Shown: one piece after another, positions 28,695 through 37,542 of the stretch | Numbering within the stretch: the stretch's first letter is position 1 | How the letters are laid out: each line of letters begins with the position of its first letter | From: Actinomycetota bacterium | GTDB lineage: Bacteria; Actinomycetota; UBA4738; HRBIN12 | Direction: 5' to 3' | Assembly (NCBI GenBank): GCA_026003015.1 | Contig: BPGL01000003.1 | Location: 186,001-250,000 of the forward strand | Length of the DNA stretch: 64,000 nt | Translations under genes and position numbers: made by a program | The notes under the pieces: model-generated | Told to the model about the DNA's origin: nothing | Database searches by the model: none | The model's input: the letters and a program-made list of their open reading frames with translations, nothing else

Positions 28695-28784
28695 CGTCGT
28701 GCCTCTCCTCTCGGGCGATCCCGCCCCCCGGGCGGCTCACCCGCCCTCCTGCCTCGGCTCCCGGGACGCTCGGCCCCGGGTACG

Positions 28785-28808
28785 AAAAACCCCTCGCGTG
28801 GCGAGGGG
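28785..28808 (-). terminator. Intrinsic terminator/attenuator upstream of the ilv operon
   Basis: On the minus strand CCCCTCGC-CAC-GCGAGGGG forms a perfect 8-bp stem with a 3-base loop followed by TTTTT. It lies between the leader peptide and the first structural gene. Its 5' arm (28802-28811) can instead pair with leader codons 3-7 (28884-28895: CGAGG and GGUGA against CCUCG and UCACC, with a 2-base bulge), which would open the terminator. A GC-rich hairpin (28814-28820 with 28842-28848) lies between. Confidence 0.85.
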
Positions 28809-28848
28809 TGACGGCGCGGGTCGTCGGGCCTCCTGGGCCCGCCCGCGC

Positions 28849-28902
28849 CTAGCCGATAAGTACGAGGGCGCTGCGTCCGGCGATCACCGTCCTCGTGTGC
28901 AT
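28849..28902 (-). CDS. Branched-chain amino acid leader peptide
   Basis: A 17-residue ORF, MHTRTVIAGRSALVLIG, ending in TAG. Seven of 17 residues are Val, Ile or Leu, with a LVLI cluster right before the end, as in ilv/leu leader peptides that sense charged branched-chain tRNAs. The ATG is only 9 bases after a -10 box, so the transcript should be leaderless or nearly so. A ribosome stalled on LVLI (codons 13-16) would leave codons 3-7 free to pair with the terminator's 5' arm, allowing read-through in starvation. It is too short for standard ORF calling. Confidence 0.85.
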   Translation of the reverse strand: MHTRTVIAGRSALVLIG

Positions 28903-28911
28903 GGCCCTTCG

Positions 28912-28939
28912 AGTGTACGGGGTAATCCCCGGCTGTCAA
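28912..28939 (-). promoter_or_regulatory. Promoter of the branched-chain operon (TTGACA-N16-TACACT)
   Basis: On the minus strand a perfect TTGACA (28939-28934) is 16 bases from TACACT (28917-28912). The expected transcription start is at or next to the leader ATG (28902). It is the closest match to consensus in the window. Confidence 0.8.
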
Positions 28940-29000
28940 CCGGGCGCGCACGGGCGGCCCCGGTTCCGGGACCTCGACGGTTCCGGTAGGGTCACGGTAG

Positions 29001-29009
29001 GGAGGAGGA
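29001..29009 (+). promoter_or_regulatory. Strong ribosome binding site fixing the otsA start
   Basis: GGAGGAGGA lies 8 bases before ATG 29018 and selects that start even though the frame is lost within about ten codons. A TAGGGT hexamer (28987-28992) is a candidate -10 for this gene. Confidence 0.6.
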
Positions 29010-29017
29010 GCGTCCGC

Positions 29018-30598
29018 ATGGACCTCGCGATCGAGTCAACCGCTCGTCGTCGCCTCGAACCGGGGGCCCGTGTCCTTCCAGCGCACCCCCGACGGGCGGC
29101 TCGTCTCCACGCGCGGTACCGGGGGGCTCGTGACCGCCCTGGCGGGCGTGCTGTTCGAGGTGGACGCCACGTGGATCTCGGCCGCCCTGACCGACGGCGA
29201 CCGCGAGGTCGCGGCGTCCAAGCGGAGCCTGGAGGTCGAGCCCGTCGGGCACATGGGGTTCCTCGAGGTCCCCGGCGATCGCTACGACGGGTACTACAAC
29301 GGGATCTCGAACCACATCCTGTGGTTCCTGCACCACCACCTGTGGGACGTCGCGACCGATCCGGTCTTCGACGGCGGGACCGCCCGGGCGTGGGAGGACT
29401 ACAAGGAGGTGAACCGAGCCTTCGCGGCGGCCCTGGACGCCGAACGCGACCGCAACCCCGTCTACCTCGTGCAGGACTACCACCTCTCGCTCGTCCCGGG
29501 CTACCTCCGTGAGATGCAGCCGCGGGCGCGCATCGCCCACTTCTCCCCACACGCCGTTCGTCGGCCCCGACCTTCATCCGGCTCCTGCCCGACGAGATGC
29601 GCGAGGCGCTGCTGCGCGGCATGCTCGGCGCCGACGTACTCGGGTTCCAGTCCGAGCAGTGGGCGGAGAACTTCCTGCTGTGCGCGCGGGACCTCCCGGG
29701 GGCGCGCGTCGATCTTCGGCGGCGGCGGGTGATCCTCGACGGGCGCGTCGTGCTCGTCCGCTCCTACCCGATCGCGCTGGACCCCGGCCCGCTGCGACGC
29801 ACCAGCCAGAGCCCGGAGGCCAAGCGACTGCGACGCGAGCTCGCGGCCTGGCGCGGGGATGCGAAGCTCCTGCTGCGGGTCGACCGGATGGAGCTGTCCA
29901 AGAACGTCCCTCGCGGCTTCATGGCCTTCGAGCTGCTGCTGCGCGACCACCCCGAGTGGCACGGCAGGGTCCGGTTCCTCGCCCTGCTCCCCCCCTCGCG
30001 CACCGAGATCCCCGAGTACGCGGCCTACGCGGAGCGCTCCTTCGATGAGGCCGAGCGCGTCAACACGAAGTTCGGCGGCGAGGACTGGCAGCCGATCGAG
30101 ATCCGAGCCCAGGAGGACTACGTGGGGGCCGTCGCCGCCTACGGGCTGTACGACGTGTTGCTCGTGAACCCCGTGTTCGACGGGATGAACCTCGTCGCGA
30201 TGGAGGGCCCGCTGGTGAACAAGCGCAACGGCGTGCTCGTCCTGTCGCGCAACGCCGGCGCGTTCTTGCGGCTCGGGCGCCACGCGGTGCCGATCAACCC
30301 GTTCGACCTCACCGAGACGGCCGACGCGCTGCGGTTCGCCCTCGAGATGCCCGAGGACCAGCGCGTGCGGCGCGCCCGCGGGCTCGCGCGCGCGGTGCTC
30401 GCCCACAGCCCGGCGCGATGGCTCGCCTCGCAGCTGCGCGACATCGACGCCGCTCGGGGCCTCGGATCCGATCGCTCAAAGACCGCGCAGGAGATCGAGG
30501 AGCCCTTCGGGTCCGTTCACCACGGCGTCGGCGGCCTCTTCGAGGGCGGCGGGAGTCTCGGGGCCGTGGACGGCGACGCGGACCGCGACGAGCCCTGA
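29018..30598 (+). CDS. otsA: Trehalose-6-phosphate synthase, GT20 (three single-base frameshifts)
   Basis: Transfers glucose from a nucleotide sugar to glucose-6-phosphate. Family motifs are complete when read across three frames: PLVVASNRGPVSFQRT, GGLVTALAG, VYLVQDYHLSLVP, then HTPFVGPD, then LRVDRMELSKN (actinobacterial style) and NPVFDGMNLVAMEG. Each change needs one base fewer: near 29031-29042 (just after MDLAIE), in the C4 run at 29545-29548, and at CC 29571-29572. The product as written would be nonfunctional. The tail after about 30470 runs antisense to otsB for 120 bases and is probably not conserved. Three like-direction shifts in one gene suggest sequence error, but decay of the gene is possible. 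Confidence 0.82.
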
Positions 30599-31216
30599 GC
30601 GCTCGGCCCGCCCGAGCGCTCCGAAGGCCTCGAGGTCGGCGACGTCGTCCCCGGCGTACAGCACCGCGGCGGGACGGAGCTCGTCGATGAGGGCGGCCAC
30701 CGCTCCCGCCTTGCTACCGACCCCGGCCGGAACGAGTTCCCACACGCGCTTGCCCGCGCGCACCACGAGCCCGTGCGCCGCAGCCACCGGCTCGAGCGCG
30801 CGTCGCAGCCGCCGCTGCGCGCCGTCGGGATCGTCCGCGGTCCGGACGTGGACGGCGACCGACGGGCCCTTCGGCTCGACGCGCGCCCCGGGCTCGGCGG
30901 CGGCCACGGCCTCGACCGCGGCGAGCACCTCCGGCGGAAGCGGCGGGTGGCCCTCGAACCCGTAGAGCCCCACGACCCGCAGGCCCGCCACCGGGAGCAG
31001 GGCGCGGACCTGCGCGGCGGGCCGGCCCGTCACGATCGCGACGGCCCGGGCGCGGGCGGCGAGCCCGGCGAGCACCTCCGCCGCCCCCGGGATCGGGCGC
31101 GCGTCCTCGGGACGGGGCACGATCGGCGCGAGCGTCCCGTCGAAGTCGAGCAGGACCGCCGCGCGAGCCAGGAGCGGGCGGAGCCGGTCGAGCCCGTGCG
31201 GGAGGAGCGCGTTCAC
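30476..31216 (-). CDS. otsB: Trehalose-6-phosphate phosphatase
   Basis: A 246-residue HAD phosphatase that removes phosphate from trehalose-6-phosphate. It has the nucleophile motif LLDFDGTLAPI near residues 20-31, the motif II Thr in IVTGRP, EPKGPSVAVHVR (family-specific), and YAGDDVADLEAF as the last metal motif. The start GTG 31216 overlaps the upstream GH15 stop (GTGA). It converges with otsA, so the synthase and phosphatase are on opposite strands, overlapping tail to tail. Confidence 0.93.
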   Translation of the reverse strand: MNALLPHGLDRLRPLLARAAVLLDFDGTLAPIVPRPEDARPIPGAAEVLAGLAARARAVAIVTGRPAAQVRALLPVAGLRVVGLYGFEGHPPLPPEVLAAVEAVAAAEPGARVEPKGPSVAVHVRTADDPDGAQRRLRRALEPVAAAHGLVVRAGKRVWELVPAGVGSKAGAVAALIDELRPAAVLYAGDDVADLEAFGALGRAERSGLVAVRVAVHGPETPAALEEAADAVVNGPEGLLDLLRGL

Positions 31217-33051
31217 CGCCCCGCCCGCTGCGAGGCGGCCCGCAGCCGCTGGATCGTCAGGCGGCGGCGCCGGCGGTCGGCCGGGCCGGTCACCCCGCGA
31301 GACAGGTTCCGCGCCGTGCCGACGAGCGAGACGTGGGAGAAGGCCTGGGGGTAGTTCCCGACGAGCCGACGGCGCACGGTGTCGTACTCCTCGGACAGCA
31401 GGCCGACGTCGCTTCGGATGGCGAGCACCCGCTCGAACAGCCGGCGCGCCTCGTGCTCGCGGCCGAGCAGCGCGAGGCAGTCGGCGAGCCAACACGTACA
31501 GGGGAGGAACGCGCCCTCGCTGCCGGCCAGGCCGTCGACGCCGCTGTCGGTGTCGTAGCGGCGCACGAACCCGTCGACCATGAGGCGGTCGCGGATCGCG
31601 TCGATCGTGCCGACCACGCGGGGGTCCTCGACCGGCAGGAACCCCACGAGCGGGATCATCAGCAGCGCGGCGTCGAGGTCGCGCGAGCCGTAGCTCTGCG
31701 TGAACGAGCCGAGCTCGGGGTCGAACCCCTCGCGGCAGACCTCGTCGTGGATCTCACGGCGGAGGGCCCGCCAACGGTCCACGGGCCCCTCGAAGCCGAA
31801 CAGCTCGACGTCGCGGATCGCCCGGTCGACGCCGACCCAGGCCATCACCTTCGAGTGGGTGAAGTGTCGTCGGCCCCCGCGGACCTCCCAGATCCCCTCG
31901 TCGGGCTCGCGCCAGTCCGACTCGAGGATGTCCATGATCCGCAGCTCCATGTTCCACACGTCGGCCTCGTGCGGCAGACCCTCTCGCGCGGCCTGATGGA
32001 ACAGGTCGAGGACCTCGCCGTAGACGTCGAGCTGCCGCTGGGAGCCCGCGTCGTTTCCGATCCGCACGGGACGGGAACCCTCGTAGCCCGGGAGCCAGTC
32101 GAGGACCAGCTCGGGCGAACGGCGCTCCCCCGCGATCCCGTAGAGGATCTTCAGGTCGCGCGGGTCCCCGGCGATCGCGCGCAGGAGCCACGTGCGCCAG
32201 GCCTCGGCCTCGCGCTCGTAGCCCGCCATGAGCATCGAGTACAGGGTGAACGTCGCGTCGCGAAGCCAACAGAAGCGGTAGTCCCAGTTCCGGGAACCGC
32301 CGATCTCCTCGGGCAACGACGTCGTCACCGCCGCCACGAGCCCCCCGGTCGGCCGGTAGGTCATCGCTTTGAGCGTGATGAGGGAGCGCACGACGGCATC
32401 GCGCCACTCCCCCCGGTAGGTGCACCGCGACGCCCAGTCGCGCCAGAACCGGGTGGTGTTCCGGGCCGCGTCCCACGGGTCGATCGGCGGCGGCGGCTCC
32501 AGGTGGGAGGGGTGCCACACGAGGACGAAGGCCTCCCGCTGGGCCCCGCGGATCGTGAAGGTCGCCGTCGCCTCACCCGTGACGATGTCCAGCGGCACGG
32601 CGGTGCGCAGCTCGACGGCGTCCGGGCCGGCCACCGCCGACAGCCCGTGACGGGCCCTGCGCAGCCACGGGACCGCAGCCCCGTAGTCGAAGCGCAGGTT
32701 CAGGACCATCCGCATCGGGACCGTGCCGGTGAGCCCCTCGACGAGCCTGACGACCCGGGCCTGCCCGCGGCGGGGGGTCATGAAGTCCACCACGCGAACG
32801 CTGCCCGTCGGCGTCGTGTGCGTGGTCTCGAGCACGAGGGCGTCCTCCCGGTACGCGCGTTCGGTCCGGGTGATCTGGCCGGCCGGCGCCAGGAGCCACC
32901 GGCCGTGGGACTCGTCGCCGAGGAGCCCGGCGAAGCACGCGGCCGAGTCGAACCGCGGAAGGCACAGCCAGTCGATCGAGCCGTCGCGACCCACGAGCGC
33001 GGCGGTGTGCGTGTCGCCGATCAGCGCGTAGTCCTCGAGCCGAAGGGGCAC
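31213..33051 (-). CDS. GH15 family glycoside hydrolase (trehalase or glucoamylase type)
   Basis: A 612-residue GH15 protein. The N-terminal beta domain (LEDYALIGDTHTAALVGRDG) precedes an (alpha/alpha)6 barrel with GGSRNWDYRFCWLRDATFTL. The probable general acid is in PDEGIWEVRGG and the catalytic base in LLSEEYD near the end. Actinobacterial members of this exact layout include the GH15 trehalase of mycobacteria, so trehalose is a likely substrate given the otsB overlap; glucoamylase activity cannot be excluded. No signal peptide is present, so it acts in the cytoplasm. GTG 33051 has a TAGGGT box 6 bases upstream. Confidence 0.88.
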   Translation of the reverse strand: MPLRLEDYALIGDTHTAALVGRDGSIDWLCLPRFDSAACFAGLLGDESHGRWLLAPAGQITRTERAYREDALVLETTHTTPTGSVRVVDFMTPRRGQARVVRLVEGLTGTVPMRMVLNLRFDYGAAVPWLRRARHGLSAVAGPDAVELRTAVPLDIVTGEATATFTIRGAQREAFVLVWHPSHLEPPPPIDPWDAARNTTRFWRDWASRCTYRGEWRDAVVRSLITLKAMTYRPTGGLVAAVTTSLPEEIGGSRNWDYRFCWLRDATFTLYSMLMAGYEREAEAWRTWLLRAIAGDPRDLKILYGIAGERRSPELVLDWLPGYEGSRPVRIGNDAGSQRQLDVYGEVLDLFHQAAREGLPHEADVWNMELRIMDILESDWREPDEGIWEVRGGRRHFTHSKVMAWVGVDRAIRDVELFGFEGPVDRWRALRREIHDEVCREGFDPELGSFTQSYGSRDLDAALLMIPLVGFLPVEDPRVVGTIDAIRDRLMVDGFVRRYDTDSGVDGLAGSEGAFLPCTCWLADCLALLGREHEARRLFERVLAIRSDVGLLSEEYDTVRRRLVGNYPQAFSHVSLVGTARNLSRGVTGPADRRRRRLTIQRLRAASQRAGR

Positions 33052-33057
33052 GGTGGG

Positions 33058-33063
33058 ACCCTA
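33058..33063 (-). promoter_or_regulatory. Candidate -10 box (TAGGGT) of the GH15-otsB pair
   Basis: On the minus strand TAGGGT ends 6 bases before the GTG start, suggesting a leaderless transcript. No clear -35 is visible. Confidence 0.4.
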
Positions 33064-33125
33064 CCCCCGGCGCCGGGCCTCTGCCGGGCACGCCGGCGCC
33101 GCCGGCCTCACCGGATGGAGCCCGA

Positions 33126-34364
33126 TCACCCCTGCAGCGCGGCGAGGAACCGCTCGAGGTCGGGCGCGACCCTGAACGTCGGCTCCACATGCCCCTCGAG
33201 GGCCTCGATCGTCTTGTACCCGTTGCCGGTCACGTAGGCGACGGTCTCCTCGTCGGGGCGGATCGAGCCGCGCTCGACGAGGCGCTTGAGGACCGCGATC
33301 GTGACGCCCCCCGCGGTCTCGGTGAACACCCCCTCGGTCTCGGCGAGCAGGTGGATCCCCTCGAGGATCTCGTCCTCGGTGCACCAGGCGATCACCCCGC
33401 CGGTCTCGCGGGCGACCTTCAGCGCGAAGTAGCCGTCGGCGGGGTTCCCGATCGCCAGCGAGCGCGCGATCGTGCTGGGCTTGACCGGCGTGACCTCCTC
33501 AACGCCGTCCTCGAAGGCCTGCGCGACCGGGCGGCACCCCTCGGCCTGGGCGCCGGAGACCCGGTAGGGCTTCGCCTCGACGGCGCCGATCGCGATGAGC
33601 TCACCGAACGCGCGGTGGATCTTGGTGAGCAGCGCTCCCGAGGCCACCGGGACGACCACGTGGTCGGGAAGGCGCCAGCCGAGCTGCTCGGCGGTCTCGA
33701 ACCCGAGCGACTTCGAACCCTCCGCGTAGTACGGACGCATGTTCACGTTCACGAAGGCCCAGGGAAGCGCGTCGGCGACCTCGCTGCACAGGCGGTTCAC
33801 GTCGTCGTAGGTGCCGCGGACGGCGACGACCTTCGCGCCGTAGACCTCCGTGGCGATGATCTTCGCCCGCTCGAGGTCGTCGGGGACGAAGACGTAGCAG
33901 TCGATCCCCGCCTTCGCCGCGTGCGCGGCCGTCGCGTTCGCGAGGTTGCCCGTCGACGCGCAGCTGATCGCCTCGAACCCGAAGGCCCGGGCCATCGTCG
34001 TCGCGACCGAGACGACTCGGTCCTTGAAGGAGTTCGACGGGTTCACCGAGTCGTCCTTGATCCACAGGCGCTCGAGCCCGAGCCGCCGCCCGAGAGCGTC
34101 CGCCCGCCTGAGCGGCGTGAACCCGGCCCCCAGATCGACGCGCTCGATCTCCGGGCCACCCGGCAGCAGCGCCTCGTACCGCCACAGGGTGGCCGGCCCC
34201 GCCTCGACCGCCTTGCGGAACGCCACCCCGTCGAGGGCGTCGAGGTCGTACGCGGGCTCGAGCGGCCCGAAGCACTCCTCGCAGATCGTGAGCGGCTCGA
34301 CGGGGTAGCGCTGCCCGCAGATCCGGCACTGCAGCGCGGCCGGGCTCGTCGGTCTGGCGCTCAC
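33126..34364 (-). CDS. thrC: Threonine synthase
   Basis: A 412-residue PLP enzyme turning O-phosphohomoserine into threonine. It has an N-terminal zinc-ribbon-like CxxC...CxxC (Cys 13, 16, 28, 31), found in many archaeal/actinobacterial-type ThrC. The PLP lysine is in [11 protein letters not shown] (about 112), with [15 protein letters not shown] and a glycine-rich loop. The C-terminal [12 protein letters not shown] is family-typical. The start GTG overlaps the ilvD stop (GTGA), so ilvD and thrC form an operon supplying both the isoleucine precursor and the branched-chain dehydratase. Confidence 0.92.
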   Translation of the reverse strand: MSARPTSPAALQCRICGQRYPVEPLTICEECFGPLEPAYDLDALDGVAFRKAVEAGPATLWRYEALLPGGPEIERVDLGAGFTPLRRADALGRRLGLERLWIKDDSVNPSNSFKDRVVSVATTMARAFGFEAISCASTGNLANATAAHAAKAGIDCYVFVPDDLERAKIIATEVYGAKVVAVRGTYDDVNRLCSEVADALPWAFVNVNMRPYYAEGSKSLGFETAEQLGWRLPDHVVVPVASGALLTKIHRAFGELIAIGAVEAKPYRVSGAQAEGCRPVAQAFEDGVEEVTPVKPSTIARSLAIGNPADGYFALKVARETGGVIAWCTEDEILEGIHLLAETEGVFTETAGGVTIAVLKRLVERGSIRPDEETVAYVTGNGYKTIEALEGHVEPTFRVAPDLERFLAALQG

Positions 34365-36037
34365 CAGGTCACCGCCCCCTGATCGGCACCCCCGACCGCC
34401 CGCGCGTACTTCGCGAGCGCGCCCTGCGTGTAGCGAGGCTCGGGCCGGCTCCAGGCCGCGCGGCGTCGCTCCAGCTCGGACGCGTCGACGTGGAGATCGA
34501 TCCTGCGGGCCGCCGCGTCGATCTCGATCACGTCGCCCTCCGCAACGAGCGCGATCGGCCCCCCCACGAAGGCCTCCGGGGCCACGTGACCGACCGAGTA
34601 GCCCTTCGTCGCGCCGCTGAACCGCCCGTCGGTGACGAGCGCGACCTCGGCTCCGAGCCCCGCGCCCGCCACGGCGGCCGTCACGGCGAGCATCTCGGGC
34701 ATCCCCGGCGAGCCCTTCGGTCCCTCGTAGCGGATCACGATCACGTCGCCCGGCTCGATGCGCCCCCGGGTCACGGCCTCGAAGGCCTCCTGCTCGGAGT
34801 CGAACGGCCGGGCGCGCCCGCGGAACGTCGCCGACGCCGCGCCCGCGATCTTCATGACCGAGCCGCTCGGCGCGAGCGAGCCTCGCAGGATCACGATCCC
34901 TCCCTCGGGGTGGATCGGATCGCTTCCGGCGTGCACGACCGTGCCGTCGGGCTTGGGCGGGTCGAGCTCCGCGAGGTTGTCCGCGATGGTTCGGCCGGTG
35001 ACCGTGAGGCAGTCGCCGTGCAACAGCCCCAGCTCGAGCAGCTCGCGCATCACGACGGGCACACCGCCGACGCGGTCGAGGTCGCTCATCACGAAGCGGC
35101 CCGCCGGGCGCACGTCGACGAGGTGGGGAACCCGTCGCGCGATGCGATCGAAATCGTCGAGCTCGAGCTCCACGTGCGCCTCACGCGCGATCGCGAGCAG
35201 ATGCAAGACGGCGTTCGTCGATCCGGCGAGCGCCATCGTCACGGCGATCGCGTTCTCGAACGCCTCGCGCGTGAGGATCTGCCGCGGTCGCAGGTCGCGT
35301 TCCAGCACCCGGGTGACCGCGAGGCCGGCCTCGCGCGCTGCGATCTCCCGCCGGTGATCGACGGCGGGCGGCGACGCGCTGCCGGGCAGGGACATCCCGA
35401 GCGCCTCGCCGATCGCGGCCATCGTGTTCGCGGTGTACATCCCCGCGCAGGACCCGGTGGTCGGGCAGGCCGCGCGCTCGATCGCCAGGAGCTCGTCGTC
35501 GTCGATCGCCCCACGGGCATGGGCGCCGACGGCCTCGAAGACGTCCTGGATCGTCACGTCGCGCCCGCGGAAGGAGCCGGGCAGGATCGTTCCCCCGTAC
35601 AGGTAGACCGACGGCAGGTTGAGCCGCGCCATCGCCATCAGCATCCCCGGCTCGGACTTGTCGCAACCCGCGATGCCGACGAGGGCGTCCATCCGCTCGG
35701 CGTGCATCACGAGCTCGACGGAATCGGCGATCAGGTCGCGGCTCATGAGGGACGCCTTCATGCCCTCGTGTCCCATCGCGATCCCGTCGGAGACCGCGAT
35801 CGTCGTGAAGCCGAGCGGCACGCACCCCCCCTCGCGCACGCCCTCCTTGGCGAGCAGGGCCAGCTTGTCGAGGTGGTAGTTGCACGGCGTGACCTCGTTG
35901 AAGGCGCTCGCCACGCCGACCTGCGGTTTCGTGAGGTCCTCCTCGGACAGGCCGACGGCGCGCAGCATCGCACGGGCCGGGGCGCGCTCGGGGCCCTGGG
36001 TCACCTCCCTGCTGCGCGGACGGTTCGTGGTCGCCAT
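34361..36037 (-). CDS. ilvD: Dihydroxy-acid dehydratase
   Basis: A 558-residue Fe-S dehydratase of valine/isoleucine synthesis, the IlvD step missing from the operon at 20.8-28.9 kb. Cluster cysteines are seen in TPCNYHL (about 52), AGCDKSEPG (about 125) and [11 protein letters not shown] (about 197). The substrate motif GRFSGATKG is near the C-terminus. It starts at [20 protein letters not shown] with a GGGAGGT SD about 9 bases upstream. Without experiments the cluster type ([2Fe-2S] or [4Fe-4S]) is open. It is divergent from the DAO-type oxidase. Confidence 0.95.
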   Translation of the reverse strand: MATTNRPRSREVTQGPERAPARAMLRAVGLSEEDLTKPQVGVASAFNEVTPCNYHLDKLALLAKEGVREGGCVPLGFTTIAVSDGIAMGHEGMKASLMSRDLIADSVELVMHAERMDALVGIAGCDKSEPGMLMAMARLNLPSVYLYGGTILPGSFRGRDVTIQDVFEAVGAHARGAIDDDELLAIERAACPTTGSCAGMYTANTMAAIGEALGMSLPGSASPPAVDHRREIAAREAGLAVTRVLERDLRPRQILTREAFENAIAVTMALAGSTNAVLHLLAIAREAHVELELDDFDRIARRVPHLVDVRPAGRFVMSDLDRVGGVPVVMRELLELGLLHGDCLTVTGRTIADNLAELDPPKPDGTVVHAGSDPIHPEGGIVILRGSLAPSGSVMKIAGAASATFRGRARPFDSEQEAFEAVTRGRIEPGDVIVIRYEGPKGSPGMPEMLAVTAAVAGAGLGAEVALVTDGRFSGATKGYSVGHVAPEAFVGGPIALVAEGDVIEIDAAARRIDLHVDASELERRRAAWSRPEPRYTQGALAKYARAVGGADQGAVTW

Positions 36038-36111
36038 CGTCGGGGACCTCCCGATCTGCTGGGTACCGCCCCACGGTAGCAACGTCCGACCGGTTCCGAC
36101 CCCGCGGCGAC

Positions 36112-36117
36112 TAGGCT
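36112..36117 (+). promoter_or_regulatory. Candidate -10 box (TAGGCT) of the first DAO-type oxidase
   Basis: TAGGCT is 8 bases before the ATG at 36126. Same hexamer and spacing as other leaderless candidates in the window. Confidence 0.45.
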
Positions 36118-36125
36118 TACGCGCG

Positions 36126-37538
36126 ATGGTCGAGCCACCGCCGAACCAGGGACGGGCGTGGTGGCTGCGCGAGGCGCTGGCCGCCGAGGACGCGCCGCCC
36201 ACGCCGCCGCTCGCCGCCGACACGACGGCCGACGTCGTCGTGCTGGGCGGTGGGTTCACGGGGATGTGGACGGCCTGGTTCCTGACGGAGCTGTCCCCCG
36301 GGATCGACGTCGTCGTCCTCGAGCAGGACATCTGCGGCGGGGGGCCGAGCGGGCGCAACGGGGGGTTCGTGAACTCCTTCTGGTCGGGCCTGCCCCGCCT
36401 GGTCCGCGACTTCGGCGACCGCGCCGCCCTCGAGCTGTGCGAGGCCGGAGAGGACAGCGTCCGCGCGATCGGGGCCTGGTGCGAGTCCCACGGCGTGGAC
36501 GCCTGGTTCCGTCCTGACGGCGACCTGGGGGTCGCCTCCTCGGAGGCCCAGATCGGGGCCTGGGCGGACCTCGTGATCGCCGCCGATCGCCTGGGCCTCG
36601 CGGAGCGGTTCCGCGTGTGCTCGCGGGAGGAGGCGCGGCGGCTCGTCGACTCCCCGGTCGTCCACGGGGGCCTGTACACGTCGTTCGGTGCGACCGTCCA
36701 GCCGGCGCGTCTGGCGCGAGGGCTCCGACGCGTCCTGCTCGAACGCGGGGTCCGGATCCACGAAGGCACCCCGGTCCGCCGGTTCGGCGCCGGCCCGACC
36801 GTCGTGGCCGAGTGCCCGGGGGGCACCGTCCGAGCCCCGGCGGCCGTCCTCGGCCTCAACGCCTGGGCGTCCCACTGGCGCCGGTTCCGCCGGACCCTCA
36901 CCGTCCGCGGTTCCTACATCGTGCTGACGGCGCCAGCGCCGGAGCGCCTCGAGGCGATCGGGTGGACGAACGGCATGGGGCTGTGGGATTTCCGCGCGGC
37001 CCTGCACTACGTCCGCACGACCCCCGACGGCAGGATCGCCTTCGGGGTCGGCGGGATGCAGCCCGACCTCGCTCGGCGGATCGATCCGCGCTACGCCTAC
37101 GACGAACGGTGTCTGCGCGTGGCGATCGAAGACCTCCACCGGATGTTCCCGACGTTGCGCGACGTGCCGATCGAGGCCGGGTGGGGTGGGCCGATCGACG
37201 TCCACGGCAATCACCTACCGACGTTCGGCACGCTCGAGCGTGGCAACGTGCACTTCGGCCACGGCTACACGGGCAACGGGGTGGGCCCCGCCCACCTCGG
37301 CGGCCGGATCCTCGCCCATCGGGTCCTCGGGGTCGACGACCCCGTGCTGCGCCTGCCGCTCGTCGACCTCGAGCCCAAGCCGTTCCCGCCGGAGCCGATC
37401 CGCTCGACCGGCATGTTCGTCGCGAACCGGGCGATCGTCCGACGCGACCGGGCCGAGGATCGAGGCGAGCGTCCGGGCACGGTCGTCGACTTCGTCGCCC
37501 GCCTGCCGCGCCGGCTCGGGTACGACCTGGGGCCCTAG
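36126..37538 (+). CDS. FAD-dependent amine oxidoreductase, DAO/PuuB-like (copy 1)
   Basis: A 470-residue D-amino-acid-oxidase-superfamily flavoprotein. The dinucleotide-binding fold is [18 protein letters not shown] (about 37-55). [16 protein letters not shown] is the flavin-pyrophosphate loop seen in gamma-glutamylputrescine oxidase-like proteins. [14 protein letters not shown] near the C-terminus is the second FAD contact. Such enzymes oxidise primary or secondary amines to imines with release of hydrogen peroxide. A paralogue follows immediately, with the same ends ([11 protein letters not shown]). The substrate is unknown; polyamine-like compounds are plausible given the transporter at 44.5-48.6 kb. 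Confidence 0.85.
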   Translation: MVEPPPNQGRAWWLREALAAEDAPPTPPLAADTTADVVVLGGGFTGMWTAWFLTELSPGIDVVVLEQDICGGGPSGRNGGFVNSFWSGLPRLVRDFGDRAALELCEAGEDSVRAIGAWCESHGVDAWFRPDGDLGVASSEAQIGAWADLVIAADRLGLAERFRVCSREEARRLVDSPVVHGGLYTSFGATVQPARLARGLRRVLLERGVRIHEGTPVRRFGAGPTVVAECPGGTVRAPAAVLGLNAWASHWRRFRRTLTVRGSYIVLTAPAPERLEAIGWTNGMGLWDFRAALHYVRTTPDGRIAFGVGGMQPDLARRIDPRYAYDERCLRVAIEDLHRMFPTLRDVPIEAGWGGPIDVHGNHLPTFGTLERGNVHFGHGYTGNGVGPAHLGGRILAHRVLGVDDPVLRLPLVDLEPKPFPPEPIRSTGMFVANRAIVRRDRAEDRGERPGTVVDFVARLPRRLGYDLGP

Positions 37539-37542
37539 GGGG

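Noticed and set aside
28695..28784. A second hairpin terminator between the attenuator and the small ORF
   Set aside because: GC-rich stems can be drawn but without a T-tract; only the SD of the small ORF is convincing.
31333..33237. A 634-codon plus-strand frame opposite the GH15 gene
   Set aside because: Antisense shadow of a gene with complete GH15 motifs.
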